DNA of 64,000 nucleotides, from the NCBI GenBank assembly GCA_964036275.1, contig OZ038437.1, forward strand, positions 11,215,960 to 11,279,959, in the 5' to 3' direction. Below the pieces are notes generated by a model. It made no database searches. It was not told the DNA's origin and was given only the letters and a program-made list of their open reading frames with translations. Positions 37,412-49,905 of this stretch are shown here, piece by piece. How positions within the stretch are numbered: position 1 is the stretch's first letter; every line of letters starts with the position of its first letter. Made by a program: the position numbers and the translations under genes. This stretch comes from Litoditis marina (Eukaryota > Nematoda > Chromadorea > Rhabditida > Rhabditidae).

Positions 37412-40400
37412 TTCTCTCTCTCCCAGGTAGCAAGTTGTATACATCATCTAATCCACCCAACCCCTTAATTGCCAGGACCATAAAACGGTTCCTGATAAGG
37501 GTCCATACCATTGTAAATACAAGATAAGGCTGTCCCACAAGCTAATATGAAGTAGAATAACAATCTTACACGGGATTATACTTGCAAAACGCAGAATATC
37601 GATAAAAGTTCACAAAATGTAATTTTTGAGGGAAACAGTGAAAAACTACTTCAAAATGTGAATACTTCGAAAGATCGAACATGCAATGAGATTCGGTTTA
37701 CTATTTTACGTTCCACGTTATTACATAAAAAGTCAATAAAAAGTCAACTCATTCCGTTTAGGTTCAATGTTTTCGCTAATAAAGGTGAGCTCAAGATAAG
37801 TGATAAAAACTAGCAGAAAAAGAGAGAAAAAGAGTAAAGAAAGTGGTACGTTTTGTCTCTACCCCACGTAACCACTTAAATCAAGATACCTCCCCTTGAG
37901 GCATTCTCAGTAAGGTATGCCTCAATGGTAGTTCAGAATAGTCGTGGTATAATGTTTTACGGATCCGTTAGGTTTATGAGATAACCACTGTACGTATTTT
38001 TCTAGTTGAATGATTATGGCAAGTTACGTATTTTTCACTGTACGTATTTTTCTAGTTAAATTGTTATGACAAGTTTTGTGACTTTTGACGATAGTTTTTC
38101 GAAACCCGTAACTTTTTGCCCGATTAGGCAGAGGTGTGTAGAATTCGCGCGCGTATGGCAACTGAATAATCCTATTAGCGCCAGATTACTATTATGTACC
38201 ACCCGAGGTTTTGTTTTGGATGAAAACAAATGTTTACAAAAAAGGGCGCGAAAGTTGGGTTAAGAAACTCAGCCTAAGAACTTTCAGGTTTTGAAAAACT
38301 ATACTTATTGCCTTAAATTCTAGCCGCCCACAAATTCACTGAGTTCATTCCACATTCTATTCTGGTTCTGATGAAAATCGCCAAACTCAAAATCGCCGTA
38401 ACCCAAATTAGGGTTCTCTTCCCACACCCTACCAATAACTTGTATTTTTCTATCGATTGACAAAGTTCAAATTTATAGGTGTATTTATTATTCTGATTTG
38501 TGAACATCTATTATTGACATGTCTTTTGTGTTCAGTTAGTGTTCCCAATGGGAACGGTTAATGGTTTTATGGGCCTCTAATCAGTTATGGACTGGCAATA
38601 ATTGGACATAGAGAGAGAATTTGGAAGTATTGTAACCGACTATACAAGGTAAACACTCGGAGTAGTAACCGAGCTGGTTACCATCTCGGCTGGTGGCGTA
38701 GCAACCCTTTCAATCTCATGAGAAATTTCATATGATTTTCTCATGAGAACCGCATGAACACCTCATGAGGTACTTGTGAGCGTCCAATGTTCTAGCATAG
38801 CAATCAATAGAATCTCGTGAGAAGTTCGTGAGATATTGCTCACGAGGTATCTCATGAGGTTTTTGAGGACGAGAGTTCAAAGTAGGAACGATATGTGAAG
38901 AAATAGTAACAAATGCAAGCATTTAGGATTAGTAACCGAGCTGTACAATTTCTGTCTGTCTTCTGTTTAGTCCAGGCATACGACTAGAAAATGTAACAAT
39001 CTTTGAATAGTAACCGGGCTGAGTAGACTTCAACAACCCTTCTTAAATATCTATAATTTTATATTTATTTGAAAAAAGTTCAACTTTCCCCCTTCATTAA
39101 GTAAACGTGGGCACTTTTTAGTACGATTAGGTGCAATAAAGATGGATTGATAGCCTCGTAGTAGCCGGGTGACAATTAGCCAATAATGGGATTAGGTCGC
39201 AACCAAAGCTTCTCTAGAAAGCAAACTCGGAAATATGGAGTTTCGGAGGGAACTTGTAGTTTAGTTGTAGTTTGAACCGTCAATACTAATAGTAGCTTGC
39301 CACTACAGTCTTGAGTCCTTCGGATGCAAACTTGGATATATGATGGTTTGGAAGCTTGAAGGGGATTGTATAGTCTGTTCCATCCACTTATAACTTATAA
39401 CCCTCTACAGTAATATGCTCAAACTTTCTAGTCAAAGTTTGATACGTTGGCGTTTTTCGATTTTCTTCAAATTTTGGTAGTGTCCTCCGCACCTTAACTA
39501 CTACTAAATTTAAAAAGTTTCAAACCGAAATACTGAATTCTTCGTTAGAAAAAGCCTACTGAGTATCTTACGGATTACCGTGGAAGGATATCGATTGGTG
39601 AAACAGAGTATAGTTTAGCCTCACCCTATTAAAAAAACTTATCTAAGATGCAAACAAGACAATATAGAGATTTGAAAGCTGGGTGGGTATTGTAGTTTAG
39701 CCCCCCCCCCCAGAGAATAACTGTTCAGCCAATAATGGGATAAGGCCGCAAACACACCATTGAGTCTTTTCGAAGCAAACTCGGAAGCTCAATTTCTGGG
39801 GTCGACTTGAGAGAAAAGTTTAGTTTAGCACCCCCCCCCCCCCCCCCTCTTTCTGCCTCTGTAACGCGTCCTCGAACGTGAAAGTACACGTTTCCACTTG
39901 ACTAGTTCCATCTGCCCGTGTGACATATGTACCAAAATGGCTGGAGAATGAGCTGTTGATGACACTTAAAATTGTACTTTCACACTTTTCCACATAAAAA
40001 TACACGTTTTCACGTGAAAGTACACGTTTCCACGTGACTTGTCCCATCTGCCCGTGTAACATATGTACCAAAATAACCCGAGTGTATCCTCGCTCGTGTT
40101 GCGGCCCCGTGATTAATAATGATAGGAGGGGAGACGCTGGCCCAAAGTGATATATGGCCGCTCGCGACCACCGGCAAAGATATCGATCGCCCGGCTAATG
40201 TACGCAGCCAATATCAGAGATGACTGAGTATTTAATGTGATCGGAGGGACGGTCACGTTCTCACGTGAAAAGTACGTTTAGTTTAAGTATAATTGGCACA
40301 AGTAATGATGAGATGTAGAACGTCTCACTGAAGAAAGTATAAGGATCACCCGGCTAATGTACGCAGCCAATATCAGAGATGACCGAGTATTCAAGGAATT

Positions 40401-42631
40401 GTAGATCACTATGACGTCATAGATGAGCTTGGAACGGTTTCACGTGACAAGCTCGTTTGGTGGTGGCAAAATTGGCATATTTTCAACTAGCGCGTCACTG
40501 TAGAAAGTACAAAGATAGCACACCTTATGTACGCAGAAAATATCAATGACTGAGGAGGAGCGGTTTTCCAGTGTGGTACTGGTTTCTGCTCAATGTTGAT
40601 GAACATCTCACGAGGCTTAACTCCGGTTTCCACATACTTTCTCACATGCTTCTCTAACCACATAGTACGTCAAAGAGATATCTTTTGAAGTGCTGATGAG
40701 CTCTACCCTGATTTACACCCTTCCTCTTTTGCTCCTCAAATAAGAGTACTTGAGAATAGATCCATCTCAATTCTACCGTAACCCTAACCTCCTGCACATC
40801 CAATTTGTCAATGTAATTTGACAACTAATGCGTTTTTTAACTGCGCCGAATCACGCAAATTGAACGGCGCTCTCGAGACTACGGTACTCGCATGCATTGA
40901 GAACAATAGATCCTATAATTAACAGCGAAGTAACTACTGAACAGTCAATTTCGCGAAAGGTGAACTGATTCTCGACGAGAGAGTGTGTAGATCAATGAGA
41001 CGCGGGTGAACTGTGACCTCTATGAGTGGTCTATCAGAAATGCGAGATGTGAAATTATTTGACGGTTGGCTTCATTCGGGTTGGGGGAAAAGTAGTTTTT
41101 CAGTACAGTAGAAAAAGTATTAGAAGTTTTTACATATAAAATGGTCCAACTACAACTCGACGTACGTATTTGAACTCTATATGACAGTCTCAGCTATCTT
41201 GAGAAAAAGTGTTTCCTCTCTTATTTCTTTTTCTCTCTCTCCCGATCAACTCCCTCAAGAGACGGTTTTCTGTCTCTAACCACCCGAACCCTCTCCGTTT
41301 TCCGCACTATTTCGTCCTTTGTGTCAAACTGTTAGCCATAAATCAAATTCCGCGTATACAAGGCAACATATATCGCCACCAGCGGAGAAGACACCGTGTA
41401 ATGGGACGGAAATATATATGAAAAAAAGAAAAAAACTGAATAACTTTAAATAAATTCGGTTATCTCTTTTATCAACAAAGTATCTTAGGTACACCAAATT
41501 ACGGAAAAACAAGCAACTATATCAAAATAACCGAATTCGTTCTCTGAAGAAAGTGTCAAAATATATTTTGAACTTTTCACGATAGTTCCACTGAGACTTA
41601 CATAAATTACGTGCACGTTTGATGCACGAAGAAACTTTACAAACAAAAAGCACACGTTTCACACTTGGTTTTCGCTGTCAAAATAGTACCATGGCATGAT
41701 TTAAGCACCATTAGAGCGTTTCTTTGATAATATTTACAGCTCACTGTAACTGAATCACGTTTTCCACGTGTTTCACGCGAATTAGCTGTTTATAAACATC
41801 TATTTACTAAAAAAAAATTCCAGTTTCCGGAGCCTAGCCAAAGATGAGAGTGCCAAGCACACGTTTTACGTGTTTTGTCATAGTTGAAATAAATACAAAC
41901 ATGTATTTTAATAGATTAATAACTATATTCATTCCAGTTTCCCCAACCTCGCCGGCGACGAGAGTGCCAAACATGCCGCGGAAGTTCTGGCCTCCTTCGA
42001 GCCTCTCATCACCATACAATGCAGTGCGCAGCTCCCCTTCTTTCTGTGCTCGGTTCATTTTCCAATGTGCAATGAAAAGGTTGGTTTACAAAATGTTGTA
42101 AAAAGAATTGTTAATACGAATGGTAAAATATCCGTGGGACAGATAATAAACTATATTATGCTTGTAAAAAATACATCTTCTTTTTGTGCTCCGTCCATTT
42201 TCCAATGTGCAATGAAAAGGTTGATTTACAAAAATTTTGTAAAAATTATTGTTAACAAGAATGGTGAAATATCCGTGGAACAGTCAATAAACTATATTAT
42301 GTTTATAAAAATCACCTCCTTTCTCTGCTTTGTTCATTCTCAAAGATGCAGATCCCAACCCCAGTACCGTATTGTAGCAGTATTACCAGTATTACGAAAT
42401 TTGACAATAATCATCACTGAGTACGTATGCTAGAAGATCCTGGCACCTTCATCTCATCCTGCGTCTCCTAAAACATACGCTATTTCTCTGCTAATACATC
42501 CCGCCCGGATGTGAGAGACGAGAAATAGTGAGGCAAGGCGAGAGACGCAGGATGGGATGAAGGGGCCCGGATCTTCTAGCATACGTACTCTGACATTATT
42601 TTATTATCATTATTATTATTGTTTATATTAA

Positions 42632-42694
<63 letters not shown>

Positions 42695-45600
42695 CATTAT
42701 TATTATTATTATCATTATTATCATTATTATTATTATTATTATTATAATTGTTATTAATATACTCTTTTTTCCAGATCCCAACCCCAGTGGGCCCATGTCG
42801 TCCTCTGTGCGAGTCGGTTCGTGACAAATGTCTTCCCCTTTTGAGGGATTTCGGTTTTTCGTGGCCCGAACATATCGACTGCTCCAAGTTCATTTTGGGT
42901 AAGTAAAGAAACAAGTAAACAAATAGGTAAACAACAAACTATAGTTTCAGTCATTTGCACATTCACGTGAAACATGTTAAACACAGCAGAACCCAGAAAC
43001 GGGCGATGACAAAGTGCACTATTTCTCATTAGAATGCTAACTTCACATGTATTCAATTAACTTCCAGTGTACCTAACAAACAAACGAACAACAAACAAGT
43101 AACTAAACATTATAGTCAAGAAGGGATGTTACTAGTATGTTCCACGCTGTGTACATAAAAGGTATGAATTTGAAGCCTCAATTTTCTCACGAAAGAAAAT
43201 AAATGATAATTGATAAACGCGAACAGATGAATAGATAAACAAATATACAAAAAAAACAGACAAACAAACAAAATATGTTTTCAGAAAACAACAACGACCA
43301 GATGTGTATGCGAGGTCCGAACGAGGAGGGCGCGATTCCGGACAGGATTACGGTGGAAGACGAGGAGACGGCAGAAATGGGGGGACAAAATCGACTAGGT
43401 ATAGTCATTATCATTATCACGTGAACCTTGGCAGCGTGCCAATGATACATTTAAGTTTGTCTCATAGATATTTTGCGTTTTGGCCAACCAGGTACAGAAC
43501 TTTCAATCATTTGAAAAAAAGTTGAATTGGTCAAATAGACTTTGAAATTTATTGGAAAAGAGAGAGAGAGAGAGAGAGACAGAGAGAGAGACAGACAACT
43601 GAGAGAGATGAGAAAAAGAGAAACAGAGAAATAGAGAGATGAAGAGATGAAGAGAGAAGAGAGAGAAAGGGAGGGAGAGAAAAGTAGAGAGAGAGAAAGA
43701 GAGAGAGAGCGAGAGAGAGAAAGAGAGATAAAGAGACGAAAAGAGAAATAGACTTCTTTCTCTCGTTTCAGACCACAGCTGTCCGACGGAACACGTCTAT
43801 CTCAATCGAAGCGGCCTCTGCGTGCCCATTTGTGGAGCGAAGCAGGGAATAAAACAGGTTGGCAGGGACACAGCAGAATAAACGGATACAGTAATTTCGA
43901 AAAGTTTACATTGCGGAACTCCTGTACATACAAGGAACTATAAACTAAACTCATTGAACACATTATTATTTTTTGTAATAAGATACCAAATTACTGGGAT
44001 ATTCTTAAACACAAACGAACATTCACTTATTTAGAATCGACCGGAAAAGGTCACGCCCACCACGTGCAGTTGACGTAAGATGACGTTTCACGTGTAGGAT
44101 TCATGCTTGTTTCCAATGGTCCACGTGTACCATGTTCACGCATTCAACACATTGTTCACTCAAATGTTTCACGCGATTGTGCACGTAAAAACTTATAGTC
44201 TACTCCAATGTTTCAGGCTGATCGCGAGTCTGCATCCACAGCTCTGTTTGTCCTCTCGCTGATAAACATCGTTATCACGGCAGTCTGTGTACTAACGTTC
44301 CTAATGAGGTCAGAATTTGAACTTACTAGGCAACAGTGGTAAACAACGTGGGAATTACATGAAAACAAATGTTCGAACGTGAAATACGTGAAAACAAGCG
44401 TTAGAACTTAGCGGTATGTGTACTGACGTTCCTAATGAGGTTAGAATTCGATGTTACTAGGAGAAGTGATAAACAGCGTGAGAGCTACGTTTAAACAAAG
44501 AACAGTAGAATGTTTGGCACACGTTGAGACGGAGAATCGCGTAAAAGTGTGAAAGATCTCAAACAGAATTGAGTGAAATAAGGACTGTAGGAAAAGATCT
44601 TCTTGAACGAAAAACTGCTAAGTAGTGAAAAACTAGAACAAATTGTACATATCTACTTAAATATTTCTGGAATGTAAATACAAATTTGAACTGATTGTTT
44701 TCCAGAAGACACTGTCTCACGGTCCTGCCCGAGACATCTCTACTTTGGGCTGCGGTTTCTTTTGCGATGAGCGGAATCGTCTATCTATTCTCGCTACTTT
44801 ATAGAGAACAGGTATACGAGAGTACGAATATTTGTTGAGTCATGAAGTTTGTGACTTCCATTCAGATTTTTTTTCGCTTTTTCCAGTTTGATTCAAACAT
44901 TTTGATTCAAAGTTGGTCACTGGTTGTAAGTGTTGATAAGTATGACATCACACACTTTTCATCATATAGAATGTGCCAAATTCATACATTTCTGTCTCTC
45001 GCCGGAATCGAACCTGTGAGCAAAAGATTCGTAGCAGGCCGCTAACTACTGCGCTATTAGAGCACATATCCGGAAAGCTTCGGAATCGAAGAAATGTGTG
45101 CGTACACAGTGAAAAGTGAGATATACATTACCCTACCGCTTTTCCGTTGGCGACGACTATAAAAGCCTTTTCCAGATCTCCTGCACCGACTACTCCTCCC
45201 ACCTTCTATTCGTCGTACCCACGGTGGCGCATGTACCCTGTTCAGCCGTGGCTGCCCTCCTTTACTACTTTGGAACGGCCGGAAGACTTTGGTGGTTGAT
45301 TCTGTGCTACACATGGAACCAACGTACCAACCGCGCTGGCAGTATGGTTAGTTTAGAGATTTGGAGATGCAAAATATTGTATTCAGCGCAAAGCGCTCCT
45401 ACTACATGTGTAACTGGTAATGAATGATGTTTTTGCCTTAACGTATGTTTACCAATTCTTCATAAGACCGTCTTTCTAAAACGATTGAAACAAACTTTTG
45501 GCAAGGTTATCAAAAAACCAGTTGGATATTAATTTTTCTACGTTACTTCTGAAACTACAATGTTGTAGATTGTAATTTGTTCTACCATTCATTGAACCAT

Positions 45601-48600
45601 GTAAATTAAATCATCCCAGTTTCAGGAGAAGTACCACGTGGAAGTTCAGATGGTAGCGTGGGCGGCTCCACTGGTTGCAGTTCTTTTCGGACTCATGGCT
45701 CGCTCTATTGCGGCGGACCCACTGAGTGGAGTATGCTATATGGGAGCAGCTAGTAAGGTTGGTAATGAACTCCGTAGATCAAAAATGATGTTGATTGTGA
45801 ATCTCCAGATGTTAACTGTGTATTGAGGCGGATCCACTGATTCCTGAGCGGAGTTGTTGGTCAAGAACTGCAAAATACTCTTTTTCCAAAAAGGCGCGTG
45901 TTGTCTCAGTCTACTGTAATCGAAGTGTGATCCAATTGTTTTTCGGTTAGAAATCGTGAATCAAGATCAACCTAGTACTCTCAATCGCTCATAATTGTTT
46001 CAATTACTGTGCTAAAGGACTAATTGCGGCGGACCTCTTATAGGTCTCGCCGTGCCTTTGTCTGTACCGCTCTTTCTAATTATTGATTCAAAAGGCGTGC
46101 GTGAAATTTTATTTTTTTTCCACATGAAGCGATTCCCACCTAACTGTCAAATTAGCACGGTAATTGTGTTTATTCGGGAGTCTGACTCGTGGAGGAGGAC
46201 GATAAAATACCAATACTTTATGGAGGTTGTTGAATTTCATAACATATTCTTCAGGTTCTCGACGGCGTGTTCAACCTCCTTCATGAGGTTACACACGTGC
46301 ACGTGAGACATACGTGAATCACGTGAAACACACGTGAGATGAACGTGTATCAAGTGTTTTATAGGTTCTGGACGGCGTGTTCAACCTCCTCCGTGAAATC
46401 ATCCTCCTCGCTGCCTGTGTCATGCCCCTGCTGCTCGGATGTCTCTCTCTTCTGGGAACGGAACGACAGTCCCTGTCCCTTTCGTCGGGACTTGTCGCCT
46501 GTTTGTACCCAATTGCAGCTCTTTTCTATATGTGAGTTTCTTGTTTGGAATCTCGTTTGGAATTGTTCGAAAGAGTGTGTAGGTCAGTAAAAAGCGGACA
46601 GTCCGATCTTGAAGCGCTAGTGATTCTCTTCCGACATCGGGTTTTCTCTTGGCATGAATTGCCACAAGAGCGAGAGAACTTGGAGGTCACGACGCCCTAT
46701 CTGCAACTCTCTGACCTGCAAACTCTTTCATCGAGGATTGCACCATTCGGTACCAAAATTACTGATCAATTCTCTGACAAAATTTGTTGTAACATATTGA
46801 AGTGTACGAAAGAGGTCAGATTTTGATGTCCGATTATTCGTTTAAAACTAACAAACTACATCAATAACACTAGTCGAAAAATGAAGCAGCCAAAAATCAA
46901 CATTTGCTTAGTAAACAAAACAACAATTGTATTGTGCTTGTTTCTGAGAAACTGCTTGAACAAGCTAGTTTCCAGGCTGTCGTTCGCCAACGACGTGGTG
47001 CAACCAGCGCGGCATTGGAGCAGCAGCTGGAACATCGTTTCTGCCATCAAGGTGAATCTTTTCTGGCGAACTCTTTATTTAACCCGATATTTCGTTCACT
47101 CCAGCAGTTAACCATTAACCGGGTTACCTGGTTAACCCCTCTGTTAACCACTTGATAACCCAAAATTTCCCCCAAAACACGTTGTAAAAGAGGGTTACAA
47201 ATGGGTTAACAAAAGGGTTAACCCGGTCAATGGTAAATGGTTAACTGAGAGGGTTTACGAAATACCGGGTTCCTTGTGGAATTTTTAATCTTTTCTCAAC
47301 TATTTCGAAATTTTTATAAATTTTTATCAGCTGAGTGACCGATATAAAACGCGAGAGGCCGAGTGTATATCTAGAACGTGCGAATCGATTATTTGTTGAA
47401 GATTAGTTAGTATATTTTTGTGATTCATGTGTTGTTTTGTGTTCAGTATGAAAGTCTGAGTGATCGCTATAATATTTCAGTTTGATCTAGTTTTCATTGA
47501 ATGCATGTTGTCTAGATACATAATTACCGCCTTTTTGGTACAATATTTAATTCCAGATCATGATTGACCCCATCCTCGGTGTCATCGCCGCTTCGTGCTG
47601 TCTTCTTCACATCACCATCAATCTCTTCAAAACGAATAGGTGAGTTCCAGGGGGAAAATGTACAATCGCCTCCCCACCCAACAATCACCCCCCTCGTGGT
47701 ACTATTACCCCCCACCTAAATGGAATCCTAGAAAAGAAATAGAAAAGAGAAATAGAAAGTAGAAAAGGTGGGGGGCGAGTGTAGTACGGGCCCTTTTCAA
47801 CCCATTTCGACCAGGGTGGGGGGCAAATGTAAAATACTCCCGAGTTCCAGTTATATTTGTCATTTTCTCATTTGCTCTCAAGCGTATACTGTAATGACGA
47901 ATCCTGAGTACGTATGCTAAACGATCCCGGCACCTTCATGCCAGCCTGCGTCTCCTGACACACACACTGTTTTCCTGCTCTTACATCCCGCCGGGATATA
48001 AGAGACGAGAAATAGTGAGGCAGAGCGAGAGACGCAGGATGGGATGGAGGTGTCGGGACCTTCTAGCATACGTACTCTAATGTGTGGCAATGGCTCATGG
48101 TGCAGTGCTGAGCGTTTTCATTCTGTGTCTTCTCCTCAACCCAGAAGCTAAAATTCATAACATATTTCCAATGAAATCTTACTGTAGTTGATTGATTGAT
48201 TTATTCACATGCAAGCATGTGAGATACATGGAGAGAACGAAAAATGAATAAAAACCAAATGAATTTGAGCAATATGAAAACACGAATCGAAACATGGTGA
48301 GTTCTCTCATATAATGTACATAGAACACGTGACAAACTGCCAAGGATATTTTCCAGATGCCTAATGGGTGAGAATTTATTACAAACATCCTTTCAAACGA
48401 TCTCCTTTAAGAGAGTTGGAGGAGCAGAAAAGTTCGAATATGTTCTGTAGCTGTCTGTAGTATCAATAGAAATGATATCGACAATGCAGCCCATATCATT
48501 GTGAAGTTCTAGACTTTTGAGAAACCTCTATATTTCAATTTATTTATTATATCTTATTTTTTAGTCAATTGTACTAATAAAACCCAAATTTTCATTTTCT

Positions 48601-48734
48601 GGTTTTCCAGGTCCCTGATCGGTGACAAACACGGCTACCAACCGGCTGTACCCAGGATTCCGCAGCCAGCCGTTCCATGCAGTCTGCGGTCCCATAACAC
48701 GTACGCCTCGGCACTACGGGGACCCATCATCTAA
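35904..48734 (+). CDS. Frizzled-family Wnt receptor
   Basis: Complete thirteen-exon gene: 35904-36034, 41938-42079, 42775-42898, 43285-43398, 43772-43857, 44217-44308, 44706-44811, 45176-45346, 45626-45757, 46365-46531, 46976-47051, 47557-47639, 48611-48734. Phases agree throughout and give 515 residues. Residues 1-16 are a signal peptide ([14 protein letters not shown]). The cysteine-rich Wnt-binding domain (about 26-140) has all ten cysteines, including [15 protein letters not shown] and [18 protein letters not shown]. Seven membrane segments follow at about 206-228, 241-262, 275-305, 330-350, 374-398, 403-425 and 450-472, with the family signatures YYFG and LSGVCY. Odd points: the third inner loop is only about ten residues ([10 protein letters not shown]), and the Dishevelled-binding KTxxxW after TM7 reads KTNRSL, without the tryptophan. 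The tail has about 40 residues. It acts at the plasma membrane. I cannot say which worm paralogue (mig-1, lin-17, mom-5 or cfz-2) it matches. Confidence 0.93.
36775..36925. repeat. (CT)n-rich tract in Frizzled intron 1
   Basis: Pure CT run followed by mixed pyrimidines. Confidence 0.8.
37097..37186 (-). mobile_element. TATAGT-ended tRNA-like element, truncated copy
   Basis: Only the 5' 90 bp (minus orientation) remains. The tRNA-like part is missing. It lies in Frizzled intron 1. Confidence 0.65.
37209..37280. mobile_element. GTAGTTTGATC foldback element
   Basis: GTAGTTTGATC and GATCAAACTAC arms, about 70 bp. The same arms recur near 3990-4060, 7325, 7755-7840, 13069-13128, 17585-17655, 18580-18650, 19229-19575 and 57037-57089, with variable interiors. 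Confidence 0.6.
37340..37425. repeat. (CT)n-rich tract in Frizzled intron 1
   Basis: Pyrimidine-only CT repeats with TTT interruptions. Confidence 0.85.
38690..38870. mobile_element. CTCATGAGA-rich foldback, copy 2
   Basis: In Frizzled intron 1; shares TTCTCATGAGA and GCATAGCAATCAA with copy 1, in the same order. Confidence 0.5.
39369..39612. mobile_element. MITE family B, copy 3
   Basis: Same ends, 244 bp, with a short internal duplication (TTATAAC twice). Lies in Frizzled intron 1. Confidence 0.7.
40110..40560. repeat. Three direct repeats in Frizzled intron 1
   Basis: CTAATGTACGCAGCCAATAT recurs at about 40196, 40356 and (decayed) 40525, each followed by CAGAGATGACTGAGT-like sequence, about 160-170 bp apart. 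Confidence 0.6.
41815..41864 (+). pseudogene. Upstream copy of Frizzled exon 2 head with acceptor
   Basis: TTCCAG followed by [13 protein letters not shown] repeats the acceptor and head of exon 2 ([13 protein letters not shown]) 116 bp downstream. Phase is the same. It runs into unrelated sequence after KHT. Confidence 0.75.
42038..42352 (+). repeat. 139-bp tandem repeat carrying Frizzled exon 2 tail
   Basis: Unit 1 (42038-42176) holds the true exon 2 end and donor. Unit 2 (42177-42315) repeats the exon tail, donor and early intron with about 10-15% divergence. A third partial unit from 42316 fuses the exon-2-tail copy to a copy of the exon 3 acceptor and head (42340-42360, compare 42770-42790). 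Confidence 0.8.
42417..42592. mobile_element. MITE family F, copy 2
   Basis: 176 bp, in Frizzled intron 2. Ends GAGTACGTATGCTAGAAGAT and ATCTTCTAGCATACGTACTC are exact inverted repeats. Confidence 0.78.
42597..42755. repeat. (TTA)n microsatellite
   Basis: About 150 bp of ATT/TTA repeats with a few TCA interruptions, in Frizzled intron 2. Confidence 0.9.
42939..43071. mobile_element. MITE family C, copy 6
   Basis: 133 bp, in Frizzled intron 3, starting about 40 bp after the exon 3 donor. Confidence 0.7.
43558..43745. repeat. (GA)n-rich tract in Frizzled intron 4
   Basis: Almost pure purine GAGA repeats, ending about 25 bp before the exon 5 acceptor. Confidence 0.85.
44408..44490 (+). pseudogene. 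Copy of Frizzled exon 6 tail plus donor
   Basis: It repeats 44280-44365: the end of TM1 (VCVLTFLMR), the GTNAGAAT donor and early intron, about 128 bp downstream. It reads VCVLTFLMR, with one silent change in the aligned codons. There is no good acceptor. Confidence 0.75.
44965..45161 (-). mobile_element. TATAGT-ended tRNA-like element, copy 6
   Basis: Full length, minus orientation, in Frizzled intron 7. It ends only 14 bp before the exon 8 acceptor, so it supplies most of the intron end. Confidence 0.72.
46250..46292 (+). pseudogene. Upstream copy of Frizzled exon 10 head with acceptor
   Basis: TTCAG followed by [12 protein letters not shown] repeats the acceptor and head of exon 10 ([12 protein letters not shown]) 111 bp downstream. 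It then diverges into CACGTG-rich intron sequence. Fragments of exon 9 (GCGGCGGACC words) also recur near 45830 and 46024. Confidence 0.75.
47064..47285. mobile_element. Palindromic MITE with GGTTAAC words, copy 2
   Basis: About 222 bp, starting 13 bp after the Frizzled exon 11 donor; same arms and the same AATACCGGGTTCCTTGTGGA end. Confidence 0.72.
47640..47845. repeat. G/C-run block in Frizzled intron 12
   Basis: Repeated CCCCCC and GGGGGG runs with intervening A/T-rich spacers, like the block at 19258-19530. Confidence 0.55.
47904..48079. mobile_element. MITE family F, copy 3
   Basis: 176 bp, in Frizzled intron 12, close to copy 2 over its whole length. Confidence 0.77.
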
Positions 48735-49905
48735 ATGGGATGATTACACGTTTTTCATGTGAATTGCACGTTTTAACGTTGCTTCTTTCAATATCTAGAA
48801 ATAGAAGGATCACACTTTTCACGCTAATTGAACGTTTTCACGTGCTTCACGTGACCAACTGACGTCTATTTAGACGATTAACTTCTTTCAATGTAACATC
48901 TCAATTGACTTCAGAGCTTTCACTACGACTTGCAATTCTCACCGATTGAGATCAGAAAGGTTTAGCTTTAGACAAAAAGCTACAAGAAGCGGACAAAGTT
49001 TATGTAATATTTGCTTTTTGCTCATTTATTCATTTGAACTATGTTTTGCCGGAACCATTGTTTCTATCAAGCAAGATCTCTTTCGAGTTCCAGCCAATTA
49101 ATTTTTATTGCTCGTTTAGTCAGGTTTATGATACTTTCTCTCTATTCTGAATATAACATATAGATGAAAAATTAATAGTAGTCATGTCACAATTCAGCAC
49201 GACTCTCACTCTCATATTTTTGCTAGTTTAAGTATCAAAATAACTGTACTTCATTTGTAATGTGTTACAAATTGTTTGTAACTTGTTTTTGCATTTATTC
49301 ATTGTCGCTCGCAACAAGGTGTGCTTTATGTTTCGTGTAATTTGCTTGATTGATTGTACAAATATACCGCGATAAAGATTTACAGCTGACTTCAGATGTT
49401 TTTGGTAATGGGAAAGAAAATAATGCTGTAAATTGAATGAATACGGATTTTCTGCTGATTTTCGCAAAATTTCGGGGTGTTCACAGTGAGATAAAACTAC
49501 TTTTTGTGAACTTGAACAACGCTTTCAACACAAGAGGCGTATTTCACATCAGTACCTGTAGTATTTGGTAATGTTCAACCTTTTACTTGACGAAAAACAG
49601 TTTTTCGAACGTCTTCGATCCTAATGTGACACGAAAAATAGTTTTAAACGTTTCTAACGCACGGTTTTATTATCAGGAAACGAAACTGATTGTTAATTGA
49701 TCTCGCCTTGAGTAAAATTGGAACTTGAAACATATATGTATTGTAACACTTTATTATAACAGTGAATATTATAATAAACACGTAGTTGAAATTGCTTTGT
49801 GCGCTCACGTATTATGCGCAAAATCACAGACTTACATAAGGCAACGGAGAAATAAATATAATAATATTTGGGGAGAACAAAAATGCATAACAAAGTGAGT
49901 GCTAG

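Noticed and set aside
37078..37527. 149-codon open frame in Frizzled intron 1
   Set aside because: It is made of a transposon fragment, a GTAGTTTGATC foldback and a CT tract.
42576..42914. 112-codon minus-strand Asn-rich open frame
   Set aside because: Reverse translation of the (TTA)n microsatellite plus the antisense of Frizzled exon 3.
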